Assembly (NCBI GenBank): GCA_022605955.1
Contig: JAKCOZ010000266.1
Span: forward strand, 264,400-328,399
Origin: Rallus limicola
Taxonomy: Eukaryota; Chordata; Aves; Gruiformes; Rallidae
Direction of reading: 5' to 3'
Length of the DNA stretch: 64,000 nucleotides
Numbering within the stretch: position 1 is the stretch's first letter; the number at the start of each line of letters is the position of its first letter. A program made the position numbers and the translations under genes. The notes beneath the pieces are model-generated. The model saw only the letters and a list, made by a program, of their open reading frames with translations, made no database searches and was not told the origin of the DNA. Positions 1 to 13,200 of the stretch are shown piece after piece.

Positions 1-2200
1 TGCCTGGAAAGAGGGAACATGCCTGGAACCTCCTACGGTGCTTTTCTCGGCCCTAGCAGACTGCAGTTCAAAACATGCTAAACGTCCAGCAATAACTCCC
101 AAAGTAAAGAAGCTAGGACTGAAAGGCATAGCTTGTCTGAAACCTCCTAACAGGACACACAAGCAGACCCTGTCACTTTGGCTCTCAGCCTTTTCCTTTG
201 CCTGGAAAGAGGGAACATGCCTGGAACCTCCTACGGTGCTTTTCTCGGCCCTAGCAGACTGCAGTTCAAAACATGCAAAATGTCCAGCAATAACTCCCAA
301 AGTAAAGAAGCTAGGCATGAAAGGCATAGCTTGTCTGAAACCTCCTAACAGGACACACAAGCAGACCCTGTCACTTGGCTCTCAGCCTTTTCCTTTGCCT
401 GGAAAGAGGGAACATGCCTGGAACCTCCTACGGTGCTTTTCTCGGCCATAGCAGACTGCAGTTCAAAACATGCTAAACGTCCAGCAATAACTCCCAAAGT
501 AAAGAAGCTAGGACTGAAAGGCATAGCTTGTCTGAAACCTCCTAACAGGACACACAAGCAGACCCTGTCACTTTGGCTCTCAGCCTTTTCCTTTGCCTGG
601 AAAGAAGGAACATACCTGCTACCTCCTACAGTGCTTTTCTCGGCCCTAGCAGACTGCAGTTCAAAACATGCTAAACGTCCAGCAATAACTCCCAAAGTAA
701 AGAAGCTAGGACTGAAAGGCATAGCTTGTCTGAAACCTCCTAACAGGACACACAAGCAGACCCTGTCACTTTGGCTCTCAGCCTTTTCCTTTGCCTGGAA
801 AGAGGGAACATGCCTGGAACCTCCTACGGTGCTTTCTCGGCCCTAGCAGACTGCAGTTCAAAACATGCTAAACGTCCAGCAATAACTCCCAAAGTAAAGA
901 AGCTAGGACTGAAAGGCATAGCTTGTCTGAAAACCTCCTAACAGGACACACAAGCAGACCCTGTCACTTTGGCTCTCAGCCTTTTCCTTTGCCTGGAAAG
1001 AGGGAACATGCCTGGAACCTCCTACGGTGCTTTTCTCGGCCCTAGCAGACTGCAGTTCAAAACATGCTAAACGTCCAGCAATAACTCCCAAAGTAAAGAA
1101 GCTAGGACTGAAAGGCATAGCTTGTCTGAAACCTCCTAGCAGGACACACAAGCAGACCCTGTCACTTTGGCTCTCAGCCTATTCCTTTGCATGGAAAGAG
1201 GGAACATGCCTGGAACCTCCTACGGTGCTTTTCTCGGCCCTAGCAGACTGCAGTTCAAAAACATGCTAAACGTCCAGCAATAACTCCCAAAGTAAAGAAG
1301 CTAGGACTGAAAGGCATAGCTTGTCTGAAACCTCCTAACAGGACACACAAGCAGACCCTGTCACTTTGGCTCTCAGCCTTTTCCTTTGCCTGGAAAGAAG
1401 GAACATACCTGCTACCTCCTACAGTGCTTTTCTCGGCCCTAGCAGACTGCAGTTCAAAACATGCTAAACGTCCAGCAATAACTCCCAAAGTAAAGAAGCT
1501 AGGCATGAAAGGCATAGCTTGTCTGAAACCTCCTAACAGGACACACAAGCAGACCCTGTCACTTTGGCTCTCAGCCTTTTCCTTTGCCTGGAAAGAGGGA
1601 ACATGCCTGAACCTCCTACGGTGCTTTTCTCGGCCCTAGCAGACTGCAGTTCAAAACATGCTAAACGTCCAGCAATAACTCCCAAAGTAAAGAAGCTAGG
1701 CATGAAAGCATAGCTTGTCTGAAACCTCCTAACAGGACACACAAGCAGACCCTGTCACTTTGGCTCTCAGCCTTTTCCTTTGCCTGGAAAGAGGGAACAT
1801 GCCTGGAACCTCCTACGGTGCTTTTCTCGGCCCTAGCAGACTGCAGTTCAAAACATGCTAAACGTCCAGCAATAACTCCCAAAGTAAAGAAGCTAGGCAT
1901 GAAAGGCATAGCTTGTCTGAAACCTCCTAACAGGACACACAAGCAGACCCTGTCACTTTGGCTCTCAGCCTTTTCCTTTGCCTGGAAAGAGGGAACATGC
2001 CTGGAACCTCCTACGGTGCTTTTCTCGGCCCTAGCAGACTGCAGTTCAAAACATGCTAAACGTCCAGCAATAACTCCCAAAGTAAAGAAGCTAGGACTGA
2101 AAGGAATAGCTTGTCTGAAACCTCCTAACAGGACACACAAGCAGACCCTGTCACTTTGGCTCTCAGCCTTTTTCTTTTTGCATGGAAAGAAGGAACATAC
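1..2200 (+). repeat. Left-edge monomers with many private 1-bp indels
   Basis: This stretch matches 4553-6752 in monomer order and rare substitutions: the ggccatagc variant at 448 and 5001, agc for aac near 1138 and 5691, and cctattcc near 1180 and 5735. It also has single-base length changes absent from the matching copy. A T is lost near 375 and near 834, an A is gained near 931 and near 1257, a G is lost near 1609 and near 1708, and an extra T lies near 2177. Most fall in short homopolymers. One monomer also differs in type: M at 1503 where the partner copy has L followed by a type 2 cassette. The indels are either real decay after duplication or sequencing error. Confidence 0.85.
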
Positions 2201-2500
2201 CTGCTACCTCCTACAGTGCTTTTCTCGGCCCTAGCAGACTGCAGTTCAAAACATGCTAAACGTCCAGCAATAACTCCCAAAGTAAAGAAGCTAGGACTGA
2301 AAGGCATAGCTTGTCTGAAACCTCCTAACAGGACACACAAGCAGACCCTGTCACTTTGGCTCTCAGCCTTTTCCTTTGCCTGGAAAGAGGGAACATGCCT
2401 GGAACCTCCTACGGTGCTTTTCTCGGCCCTAGCAGACTGCAGTTCAAAACATGCTAAACGTCCAGCAATAACTCCCAAAGTAAAGAAGCTAGGACTGAAA

Positions 2501-4281
2501 GCATAGCTTGTCTGAAACCTCCTAACAGGACACACAAGCAGACCCTGTCACTTTGGCTCTCAGCCTTTTCCTTTGCCTGGAAAGAGGGAACATGCCTGGA
2601 ACCTCCTACGGTGCTTTTCTCGGCCCTAGCAGACTGCAGTTCAAAACATGCTAAACGTCCAGCAATAACTCCCAAAGTAAAGAAGCTAGGCATGAAAGGC
2701 ATAGCTTGTCTGAAACCTCCTAACAGGACACACAAGCAGACCCTGTCACTTTGGCTCTCAGCCTTTTCCTTTGCCTGGAAAGAGGGAACATGCCTGGAAG
2801 CTCCTACGGTGCTTTTCTCGGCCCTAGCAGACTGCAGTTCAAAACATGCTAAACGTCCAGCAATAACTCCCAAAGTAAAGAAGCTAGGCATGAAAGGCAT
2901 AGCTTGTCTGAAACCTCCTAACAGGACACACAAGCAGACCCTGTCACTTTGGCTCTCAGCCTTTTCCTTTGCCTGGAAAGAGGGAACATGCCTGGAACCT
3001 CCTACGGTGCTTTTCTCGGCCCTAGCAGACTGCAGTTCAAAACATGCTAAACGTCCAGCAATAACTCCCAAAGTAAAGAAGCTAGGACTGAAAGGCATAG
3101 CTTGTCTGAAACCTCCTAACAGGACACACAAGCAGACCCTGTCACTTTGGCTCTCAGCCTTTTCCTTTGCCTGGAAAGAGGGAACATGCCTGGAACCTCC
3201 TACGGTGCTTTTCTCGGCCCTAGCAGACTGCAGTTCAAAACATGCTAAACGTCCAGCAATAACTCCCAAAGTAAAGAAGCTAGGACTGAAAGGCATAGCT
3301 TGTCTGAAACCTCCTAACAGGACACACAAGCAGACCCTGTCACTTTGGCTCTCAGCCTTTTCCTTTGCCTGGAAAGAGGGAACATGCCTGGAACCTCCTA
3401 CGGTGCTTTTCTCGGCCCTAGCAGACTGCAGTTCAAAACATGCTAAACGTCCAGCAATAACTCCCAAAGTAAAGAAGCTAGGCATGAAAGGCATAGCTTG
3501 TCTGAAACCTCCTAACAGGACACACAAGCAGACCCTGTCACTTTGGCTCTCAGCCTTTTCCTTTGCCTGGAAATAAGGAACATACCTGCTACCTCCTACA
3601 GTGCTTTTCTCGGCCCTAGCAGACTGCAGTTCAAAACATGCTAAACGTCCAGCAATAACTCCCAAAGTAAAGAAGCTAGGACTGAAAGGCATAGCTTGTC
3701 TGAAACCTCCTAACAGGACACACAAGCAGACCCTGTCACTTTGGCTCTCAGCCTTTTCCTTTGCATGGAAAGAGGGAACATGCCTGGAACCTCCTACGGT
3801 GCTTTTCTCGGCCCTAGCAGACTGCAGTTCAAAACATGCTAAACGTCCAGCAATAACTCCCAAAGTAAAGAAGCTAGGACTGAAAGGCATAGCTTGTCTG
3901 AAACCTCCTAACAGGACACACAAGCAGACCCTGTCACTTTGGCTCTCAGCCTTTTCCTTTGCATGGAAAGAAGGAACATACCTGCTACCTCCTACAGTGC
4001 TTTTCTCGGCCCTAGCAGACTGCAGTTCAAAACATGCTAAACGTCCAGCAATAACTCCCAAAGTAAAGAAGCTAGGACTGAAAGGCATAGCTTGTCTGAA
4101 ACCTCCTAACAGGACACACAAGCAGACCCTGTCACTTTGGCTCTCAGCCTTTTCCTTTGCCTGGAAAGAGGGAACATGCCTGGAACCTCCTACGGTGCTT
4201 TTCTCGGCCCTAGCAGACTGCAGTTCAAAACATGCTAAACGTCCAGCAATAACTCCCAAAGTAAAGAAGCTAGGACTGAAA
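2501..4281 (+). repeat. 9-monomer HOR block A1 (1,781 bp)
   Basis: Bounded by two identical one-base deletions (gaaagcatag instead of gaaaggcatag) at 2501 and 4282, 1,781 bases apart, which is nine monomers minus one base. Inside, the cassette order is type 1, type 2, four type 1, a type 3 cassette with a TAA triplet at 3574-3576, type 1, type 3, type 1. Blocks at 7054 and 8835 share most of this order. The deletion breaks both long open frames at each block edge, so the frames were not protected while the block spread. Confidence 0.88.
3574..3576 (+). other. In-frame TAA inside the repeat, copied with the HOR
   Basis: The cassette reads ctggaaataagg where ctggaaagaagg is usual for type 3. 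The G-to-T change makes a TAA in the + open frame. The same triplet is found at 8127-8129 and 9908-9910, at the same place in the three 9-monomer blocks. It is a single old mutation spread by block duplication. Confidence 0.92.
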
Positions 4282-4552
4282 GCATAGCTTGTCTGAAACC
4301 TCCTAACAGGACACACAAGCAGACCCTGTCACTTTGGCTCTCAGCCTTTTCCTTTGCCTGGAAAGAGGGAACATGCCTGGAACCTCCTACGGTGCTTTTC
4401 TCGGCCCTAGCAGACTGCAGTTCAAAACATGCTAAACGTCCAGCAATAACTCCCAAAGTAAAGAAGCTAGGCATGAAAGGCATAGCTTGTCTGAAACCTC
4501 CTAACAGGACACACAAGCAGACCCTGTCACTTTGGCTCTCAGCCTTTTCCTT

Positions 4553-7500
4553 TGCCTGGAAAGAGGGAACATGCCTGGAACCTCCTACGGTGCTTTTCTC
4601 GGCCCTAGCAGACTGCAGTTCAAAACATGCTAAACGTCCAGCAATAACTCCCAAAGTAAAGAAGCTAGGACTGAAAGGCATAGCTTGTCTGAAACCTCCT
4701 AACAGGACACACAAGCAGACCCTGTCACTTTGGCTCTCAGCCTTTTCCTTTGCCTGGAAAGAGGGAACATGCCTGGAACCTCCTACGGTGCTTTTCTCGG
4801 CCCTAGCAGACTGCAGTTCAAAACATGCTAAATGTCCAGCAATAACTCCCAAAGTAAAGAAGCTAGGCATGAAAGGCATAGCTTGTCTGAAACCTCCTAA
4901 CAGGACACACAAGCAGACCCTGTCACTTTGGCTCTCAGCCTTTTCCTTTGCCTGGAAAGAGGGAACATGCCTGGAACCTCCTACGGTGCTTTTCTCGGCC
5001 ATAGCAGACTGCAGTTCAAAACATGCTAAACGTCCAGCAATAACTCCCAAAGTAAAGAAGCTAGGACTGAAAGGCATAGCTTGTCTGAAACCTCCTAACA
5101 GGACACACAAGCAGACCCTGTCACTTTGGCTCTCAGCCTTTTCCTTTGCCTGGAAAGAAGGAACATACCTGCTACCTCCTACAGTGCTTTTCTCGGCCCT
5201 AGCAGACTGCAGTTCAAAACATGCTAAACGTCCAGCAATAACTCCCAAAGTAAAGAAGCTAGGACTGAAAGGCATAGCTTGTCTGAAACCTCCTAACAGG
5301 ACACACAAGCAGACCCTGTCACTTTGGCTCTCAGCCTTTTCCTTTGCCTGGAAAGAGGGAACATGCCTGGAACCTCCTACGGTGCTTTTCTCGGCCCTAG
5401 CAGACTGCAGTTCAAAACATGCTAAACGTCCAGCAATAACTCCCAAAGTAAAGAAGCTAGGACTGAAAGGCATAGCTTGTCTGAAACCTCCTAACAGGAC
5501 ACACAAGCAGACCCTGTCACTTTGGCTCTCAGCCTTTTCCTTTGCCTGGAAAGAGGGAACATGCCTGGAACCTCCTACGGTGCTTTTCTCGGCCCTAGCA
5601 GACTGCAGTTCAAAACATGCTAAACGTCCAGCAATAACTCCCAAAGTAAAGAAGCTAGGACTGAAAGGCATAGCTTGTCTGAAACCTCCTAGCAGGACAC
5701 ACAAGCAGACCCTGTCACTTTGGCTCTCAGCCTATTCCTTTGCATGGAAAGAGGGAACATGCCTGGAACCTCCTACGGTGCTTTTCTCGGCCCTAGCAGA
5801 CTGCAGTTCAAAACATGCTAAACGTCCAGCAATAACTCCCAAAGTAAAGAAGCTAGGACTGAAAGGCATAGCTTGTCTGAAACCTCCTAACAGGACACAC
5901 AAGCAGACCCTGTCACTTTGGCTCTCAGCCTTTTCCTTTGCCTGGAAAGAAGGAACATACCTGCTACCTCCTACAGTGCTTTTCTCGGCCCTAGCAGACT
6001 GCAGTTCAAAACATGCTAAACGTCCAGCAATAACTCCCAAAGTAAAGAAGCTAGGACTGAAAGGCATAGCTTGTCTGAAACCTCCTAACAGGACACACAA
6101 GCAGACCCTGTCACTTTGGCTCTCAGCCTTTTCCTTTGCCTGGAAAGAGGGAACATGCCTGGAAGCTCCTACGGTGCTTTTCTCGGCCCTAGCAGACTGC
6201 AGTTCAAAACATGCTAAACGTCCAGCAATAACTCCCAAAGTAAAGAAGCTAGGCATGAAAGGCATAGCTTGTCTGAAACCTCCTAACAGGACACACAAGC
6301 AGACCCTGTCACTTTGGCTCTCAGCCTTTTCCTTTGCCTGGAAAGAGGGAACATGCCTGGAACCTCCTACGGTGCTTTTCTCGGCCCTAGCAGACTGCAG
6401 TTCAAAACATGCTAAACGTCCAGCAATAACTCCCAAAGTAAAGAAGCTAGGCATGAAAGGCATAGCTTGTCTGAAACCTCCTAACAGGACACACAAGCAG
6501 ACCCTGTCACTTTGGCTCTCAGCCTTTTCCTTTGCCTGGAAAGAGGGAACATGCCTGGAACCTCCTACGGTGCTTTTCTCGGCCCTAGCAGACTGCAGTT
6601 CAAAACATGCTAAACGTCCAGCAATAACTCCCAAAGTAAAGAAGCTAGGACTGAAAGGAATAGCTTGTCTGAAACCTCCTAACAGGACACACAAGCAGAC
6701 CCTGTCACTTTGGCTCTCAGCCTTTTTCTTTTGCATGGAAAGAAGGAACATACCTGCTACCTCCTACAGTGCTTTTCTCGGCCCTAGCAGACTGCAGTTC
6801 AAAACATGCTAAACGTCCAGCAATAACTCCCAAAGTAAAGAAGCTAGGACTGAAAGGCATAGCTTGTCTGAAACCTCCTAACAGGACACACAAGCAGACC
6901 CTGTCACTTTGGCTCTCAGCCTTTTCCTTTGCCTGGAAAGAGGGAACATGCCTGGAACCTCCTACGGTGCTTTTCTCGGCCCTAGCAGACTGCAGTTCAA
7001 AACATGCTAAACGTCCAGCAATAACTCCCAAAGTAAAGAAGCTAGGACTGAAAGCATAGCTTGTCTGAAACCTCCTAACAGGACACACAAGCAGACCCTG
7101 TCACTTTGGCTCTCAGCCTTTTCCTTTACCTGGAAAGAGGGAACATGCCTGGAACCTCCTACGGTGCTTTTCTCGGCCCTAGCAGACTGCAGTTCAAAAC
7201 ATGCTAAACGTCCAGCAATAACTCCCAAAGTAAAGAAGCTAGGCATGAAAGGCATAGCTTGTCTGAAACCTCCTAACAGGACACACAAGCAGACCCTGTC
7301 ACTTTGGCTCTCAGCCTTTTCCTTTGCCTGGAAAGAGGGAACATGCCTGGAAGCTCCTACGGTGCTTTTCTCGGCCCTAGCAGACTGCAGTTCAAAACAT
7401 GCTAAACGTCCAGCAATAACTCCCAAAGTAAAGAAGCTAGGCATGAAAGGCATAGCTTGTCTGAAACCTCCTAACAGGACACACAAGCAGACCCTGTCAC

Positions 7501-8943
7501 TTTGGCTCTCAGCCTTTTCCTTTGCCTGGAAAGAGGGAACATGCCTGGAACCTCCTACGGTGCTTTTCTCGGCCCTAGCAGACTGCAGTTCAAAACATGC
7601 TAAACGTCCAGCAATAACTCCCAAAGTAAAGAAGCTAGGACTGAAAGGCATAGCTTGTCTGAAACCTCCTAACAGGACACACAAGCAGACCCTGTCACTT
7701 TGGCTCTCAGCCTTTTCCTTTGCCTGGAAAGAGGGAACATGCCTGGAACCTCCTACGGTGCTTTTCTCGGCCCTAGCAGACTGCAGTTCAAAACATGCTA
7801 AACGTCCAGCAATAACTCCCAAAGTAAAGAAGCTAGGACTGAAAGGCATAGCTTGTCTGAAACCTCCTAACAGGACACACAAGCAGACCCTGTCACTTTG
7901 GCTCTCAGCCTTTTCCTTTGCCTGGAAAGAGGGAACATGCCTGGAACCTCCTACGGTGCTTTTCTCGGCCCTAGCAGACTGCAGTTCAAAACATGCTAAA
8001 CGTCCAGCAATAACTCCCAAAGTAAAGAAGCTAGGCATGAAAGGCATAGCTTGTCTGAAACCTCCTAACAGGACACACAAGCAGACCCTGTCACTTTGGC
8101 TCTCAGCCTTTTCCTTTGCCTGGAAATAAGGAACATACCTGCTACCTCCTACAGTGCTTTTCTCGGCCCTAGCAGACTGCAGTTCAAAACATGCTAAACG
8201 TCCAGCAATAACTCCCAAAGTAAAGAAGCTAGGACTGAAAGGCATAGCTTGTCTGAAACCTCCTAACAGGACACACAAGCAGACCCTGTCACTTTGGCTC
8301 TCAGCCTTTTCCTTTGCATGGAAAGAGGGAACATGCCTGGAACCTCCTACGGTGCTTTTCTCGGCCCTAGCAGACTGCAGTTCAAAACATGCTAAACGTC
8401 CAGCAATAACTCCCAAAGTAAAGAAGCTAGGACTGAAAGGCATAGCTTGTCTGAAACCTCCTAACAGGACACACAAGCAGACCCTGTCACTTTGGCTCTC
8501 AGCCTTTTCCTTTGCCTGGAAAGAAGGAACATACCTGCTACCTCCTACAGTGCTTTTCTCGGCCCTAGCAGACTGCAGTTCAAAACATGCTAAACGTCCA
8601 GCAATAACTCCCAAAGTAAAGAAGCTAGGCATGAAAGGCATAGCTTGTCTGAAACCTCCTAACAGGACACACAAGCAGACCCTGTCACTTTGGCTCTCAG
8701 CCTTTTCCTTTGCCTGGAAAGAGGGAACATGCCTGGAACCTCCTACGGTGCTTTTCTCGGCCCTAGCAGACTGCAGTTCAAAACATGCTAAACGTCCAGC
8801 AATAACTCCCAAAGTAAAGAAGCTAGGACTGAAAGCATAGCTTGTCTGAAACCTCCTAACAGGACACACAAGCAGACCCTGTCACTTTGGCTCTCAGCCT
8901 TTTCCTTTGCCTGGAAAGAGGGAACATGCCTGGAACCTCCTAC
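4553..8943 (+). repeat. 23-monomer superunit, copy 2
   Basis: Second copy of the 4,553-bp unit. It keeps the rare variants of copy 1 but lacks most of its small indels. It does share the longer pyrimidine tract before a gcatgg site (near 6724 here, near 2170 in copy 1, where it is one T longer). Private differences include ttacctgg near 7129 in place of ttgcctgg, and an M-type monomer near 8631 where copy 1 has L near 4079. Confidence 0.88.
7054..8834 (+). repeat. 9-monomer HOR block A2 (1,781 bp)
   Basis: Same length and boundary deletions (7054 and 8835) as the block at 2501. The TAA triplet lies at 8127-8129. It differs from A1 by ttacctgg near 7129, a gcctgg instead of gcatgg before the last type 3 cassette, and one L-to-M change near 8631. 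It lies exactly 14 monomers (2,772 bp) after the end of A1. Confidence 0.88.
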
Positions 8944-10290
8944 GGTGCTTTTCTCGGCCCTAGCAGACTGCAGTTCAAAACATGCTAAACGTCCAGCAAT
9001 AACTCCCAAAGTAAAGAAGCTAGGCATGAAAGGCATAGCTTGTCTGAAACCTCCTAACAGGACACACAAGCAGACCCTGTCACTTTGGCTCTCAGCCTTT
9101 TCCTTTGCCTGGAAAGAGGGAACATACCTGGAAGCTCCTACGGTGCTTTTCTCGGCCCTAGCAGACTGCAGTTCAAAACATGCTAAACGTCCAGCAATAA
9201 CTCCCAAAGTAAAGAAGCTAGGCATGAAAGGCATAGCTTGTCTGAAACCTCCTAACAGGACACACAAGCAGACCCTGTCACTTTGGCTCTCAGCCTTTTC
9301 CTTTGCCTGGAAAGAGGGAACATGCCTGGAACCTCCTACGGTGCTTTTCTCGGCCCTAGCAGACTGCAGTTCAAAACATGCTAAACGTCCAGCAATAACT
9401 CCCAAAGTAAAGAAGCTAGGCATGAAAGGCATAGCTTGTCTGAAACCTCCTAACAGGACACACAAGCAGACCCTGTCACTTTGGCTCTCAGCCTTTTCCT
9501 TTGCCTGGAAAGAGGGAACATGCCTGGAACCTCCTACGGTGCTTTTCTCGGCCCTAGCAGACTGCAGTTCAAAACATGCTAAACGTCCAGCAATAACTCC
9601 CAAAGTAAAGAAGCTAGGACTGAAAGGCATAGCTTGTCTGAAACCTCCTAACAGGACACACAAGCAGACCCTGTCACTTTGGCTCTCAGCCTTTTCCTTT
9701 GCCTGGAAAGAGGGAACATGCCTGGAACCTCCTACGGTGCTTTTCTCGGCCCTAGCAGACTGCAGTTCAAAACATGCTAAACGTCCAGCAATAACTCCCA
9801 AAGTAAAGAAGCTAGGCATGAAAGGCATAGCTTGTCTGAAACCTCCTAACAGGACACACAAGCAGACCCTGTCACTTTGGCTCTCAGCCTTTTCCTTTGC
9901 CTGGAAATAAGGAACATACCTGCTACCTCCTACAGTGCTTTTCTCGGCCCTAGCAGACTGCAGTTCAAAACATGCTAAACGTCCAGCAATAACTCCCAAA
10001 GTAAAGAAGCTAGGACTGAAAGGCATAGCTTGTCTGAAACCTCCTAACAGGACACACAAGCAGACCCTGTCACTTTGGCTCTCAGCCTTTTCCTTTGCAT
10101 GGAAAGAGGGAACATGCCTGGAACCTCCTACGGTGCTTTTCTCGGCCCTAGCAGACTGCAGTTCAAAACATGCTAAACGTCCAGCAATAACTCCCAAAGT
10201 AAAGAAGCTAGGACTGAAAGGCATAGCTTGTCTGAAACCTCCTAACAGGACACACAAGCAGACCCTGTCACTTTGGCTCTCAGCCTTTTC
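8835..10290 (+). repeat. 9-monomer HOR block A3, incomplete
   Basis: Follows A2 directly and repeats its first seven or so monomers: deletion edge at 8835, TAA triplet at 9908-9910, and a gcatgg site near 10099. One cassette near 9125 is a recombinant, with the tac of type 3 joined to the ctggaagct of type 2. After about 10290 the order departs from A1/A2, with a ctggaaaaaggg variant and a ctgggagct cassette, so the 9-monomer period ends here. Confidence 0.82.
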
Positions 10291-13200
10291 CTTTGCCTGG
10301 AAAAAGGGAACATGCCTGGGAGCTCCTACGGTGCTTTTCTCGGCCCTAGCAGACTGCAGTTCAAAACATGCTAAACGTCCAGAAATAACTCCCAAAGTAA
10401 AGAAGCTAGGACTGAAAGGCATAGCTTGTCTGAAACCTCCTAACAGGACACACAAGCAGACCCTGTCACTTTGGCTCTCAGCCTTTTCCTTTGCCTGGAA
10501 AGAGGGAACATGCCTGGAACCTCCTACGGTGCTTTTCTCGGCCCTAGCAGACTGCAGTTCAAAACATGCTAAACGTCCAGCAATAACTCCCAAAGTAAAG
10601 AAGCTAGGCATGAAAGGCATAGCTTGTCTGAAACCTCCTAACAGGACACACAAGCAGACCCTGTCACTTTGGCTCTCAGCCTTTTCCTTTGCCTGGAAAG
10701 AGGGAACATGCCTGGAACCTCCTACGGTGCTTTTCTCGGCCCTAGCAGACTGCAGTTCAAAACATGCTAAACGTCCAGCAATAACTCCCAAAGTAAAGAA
10801 GCTAGGACTGAAAGGCATAGCTTGTCTGAAACCTCCTAACAGGACACACAAGCAGACCCTGTCACTTTGGCTCTCAGCCTTTTCCTTTGCCTGGAAAGAG
10901 GGAACATGCCTGGAACCTCCTACGGTGCTTTTCTCGGCCCTAGCAGACTGCAGTTCAAAACATGCTAAACGTCCAGCAATAACTCCCAAAGTAAAGAAGC
11001 TAGGACTGAAAGGCATAGCTTGTCTGAAACCTCCTAACAGGACACACAAGCAGACCCTGTCACTTTGGCTCTCAGCCTTTTCCTTTGCCTGGAAAGAGGG
11101 AACATACCTGCTACCTCCTACGGTGCTTTTCTCGGCCCTAGCAGACTGCAGTTCAAAACATGCTAAACGTCCAGCAATAACTCCCAAAGTAAAGAAGCTA
11201 GGACTGAAAGGCATAGCTTGTCTGAAACCTCCTAACAGGACACACAAGCAGACCCTGTCACTTTGGCTCTCAGCCTTTTCCTTTGCCTGGAAAGAAGGAA
11301 CATGCCTGGAACCTCCTACGGTGCTTTTCTCGGCCCTAGCAGACTGCAGTTCAAAACATGCTAAACGTCCAGCAATAACTCCCAAAGTAAAGAAGCTAGG
11401 ACTGAAAGGCATAGCTTGTCTGAAACCTCCTAACAGGACACACAAGCAGACCCTGTCACTTTGGCTCTCAGCCTTTTCCTTTGCCTGGAAAGAGGGAACA
11501 TGCCTGGAACCTCCTACGGTGCTTTTCTCGGCCCTAGCAGACTGCAGTTCAAAACATGCTAAACGTCCAGCAATAACTCCCAAAGTAAAGAAGCTAGGCA
11601 TGAAAGGCATAGCTTGTCTGAAACCTCCTAACAGGACACACAAGCAGACCCTGTCACTTTGGCTCTCAGCCTTTTCCTTTGCCTGGAAAGAGGGAACATG
11701 CCTGGAACCTCCTACGGTGCTTTTCTCGGCCCTAGCAGACTGCAGTTCAAAACATGCTAAACGTCCAGCAATAACTCCCAAAGTAAAGAAGCTAGGACTG
11801 AAAGGCATAGCTTGTCTGAAACCTCCTAACAGGACACACAAGCAGACCCTGTCACTTTGGCTCTCAGCCTTTTCCTTTGCCTGGAAAGAGGGAACATGCC
11901 TGGAACCTCCTACGGTGCTTTTCTCGGCCCTAGCAGACTGCAGTTCAAAACATGCTAAACGTCCAGCAATAACTCCCAAAGTAAAGAAGCTAGGACTGAA
12001 AGGCATAGCTTGTCTGAAACCTCCTAACAGGACACACAAGCAGACCCTGTCACTTTGGCTCTCAGCCTTTTCCTTTGCCTGGAAAGAGGGAACATGCCTG
12101 GAACCTCCTACGGTGCTTTTCTCGGCCCTAGCAGACTGCAGTTCAAAACATGCTAAACGTCCAGCAATAACTCCCAAAGTAAAGAAGCTAGGCATGAAAG
12201 GCATAGCTTGTCTGAAACCTCCTAACAGGACACACAAGCAGACCCTGTCACTTTGGCTCTCAGCCTTTTCCTTTGCCTGGAAAAAGGGAACATGCCTGGA
12301 ACCTCCTACGGTGCTTTTCTCGGCCCTAGCAGACTGCAGTTCAAAACATGCTAAACGTCCAGCAATAACTCCCAAAGTAAAGAAGCTAGGACTGAAAGGC
12401 ATAGCTTGTCTGAAACCTCCTAACAGGACACACAAGCAGACCCTGTCACTTTGGCTCTCAGCCTTTTCCTTTGCCTGGAAAGAAGGAACATACCTGCTAC
12501 CTCCTACAGTGCTTTTCTCGGCCTTAGCAGACTGCAGTTCAAAACATGCTAAACGTCCAGCAATAACTCCCAAAGTAAAGAAGCTAGGACTGAAAGGCAT
12601 AGCTTGTCTGAAACCTCCTAACAGGACACACAAGCAGACCCTGTCACTTTGGCTCTCAGCCTTTTCCTTTGCCTGGAAAGAGGGAACATGCCTGGAACCT
12701 CCTACGGTGCTTTTCTCGGCCCTAGCAGACTGCAGTTCAAAACATGCTAAACGTCCAGCAATAACTCCCAAAGTAAAGAAGCTAGGACTGAAAGGCATAG
12801 CTTGTCTGAAACCTCCTAACAGGACACACAAGCAGACCCTGTCACTTTGGCTCTCAGCCTTTTCCTTTGCCTGGAAAGAAGGAACATACCTGCTACCTCC
12901 TACAGTGCTTTTCTCGGCCCTAGCAGACTGCAGTTCAAAACATGCTAAACGTCCAGCAATAACTCCCAAAGTAAAGAAGCTAGGACTGAAAGGCATAGCT
13001 TGTCTGAAACCTCCTAACAGGACACACAAGCAGACCCTGTCACTTTGGCTCTCAGCCTTTTCCTTTGCATGGAAAGAGGGAACATGCCTGGAACCTCCTA
13101 CGGTGCTTTTCTCGGCCCTAGCAGACTGCAGTTCAAAACATGCTAAACGTCCAGCAATAACTCCCAAAGTAAAGAAGCTAGGCATGAAAGGCATAGCTTG

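Larger units (their letters stand above)
1..4390 (+). repeat. 23-monomer superunit, copy 1 (left end outside window)
   Basis: Base 1 aligns with 4553, and the offset is 4,552 before the 1-base loss near 375 and 4,553 after it, which is 23 monomers less one base. Shared markers are the ata variant (448/5001), the gaaagcatag deletion (2501/7054) and the TAA-containing cassette (3574/8127). Similarity in monomer order stops near 4390, because the next monomer has a type 1 cassette while the counterpart after 8943 has a recombinant type 2 cassette. The unit contains a 14-monomer part and then a 9-monomer part. Confidence 0.88.

Noticed and set aside
56..66. Hairpin around the PstI palindrome or the gctagg...catagc pair as a functional RNA
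   Set aside because: Only four to six base pairs can form, with mismatches, and there is no sign of compensating changes among the variants.
345..755. Many short open frames at the left end as separate small genes
   Set aside because: They are pieces of the same two open frames, cut by one-base indels and HOR-borne stops.
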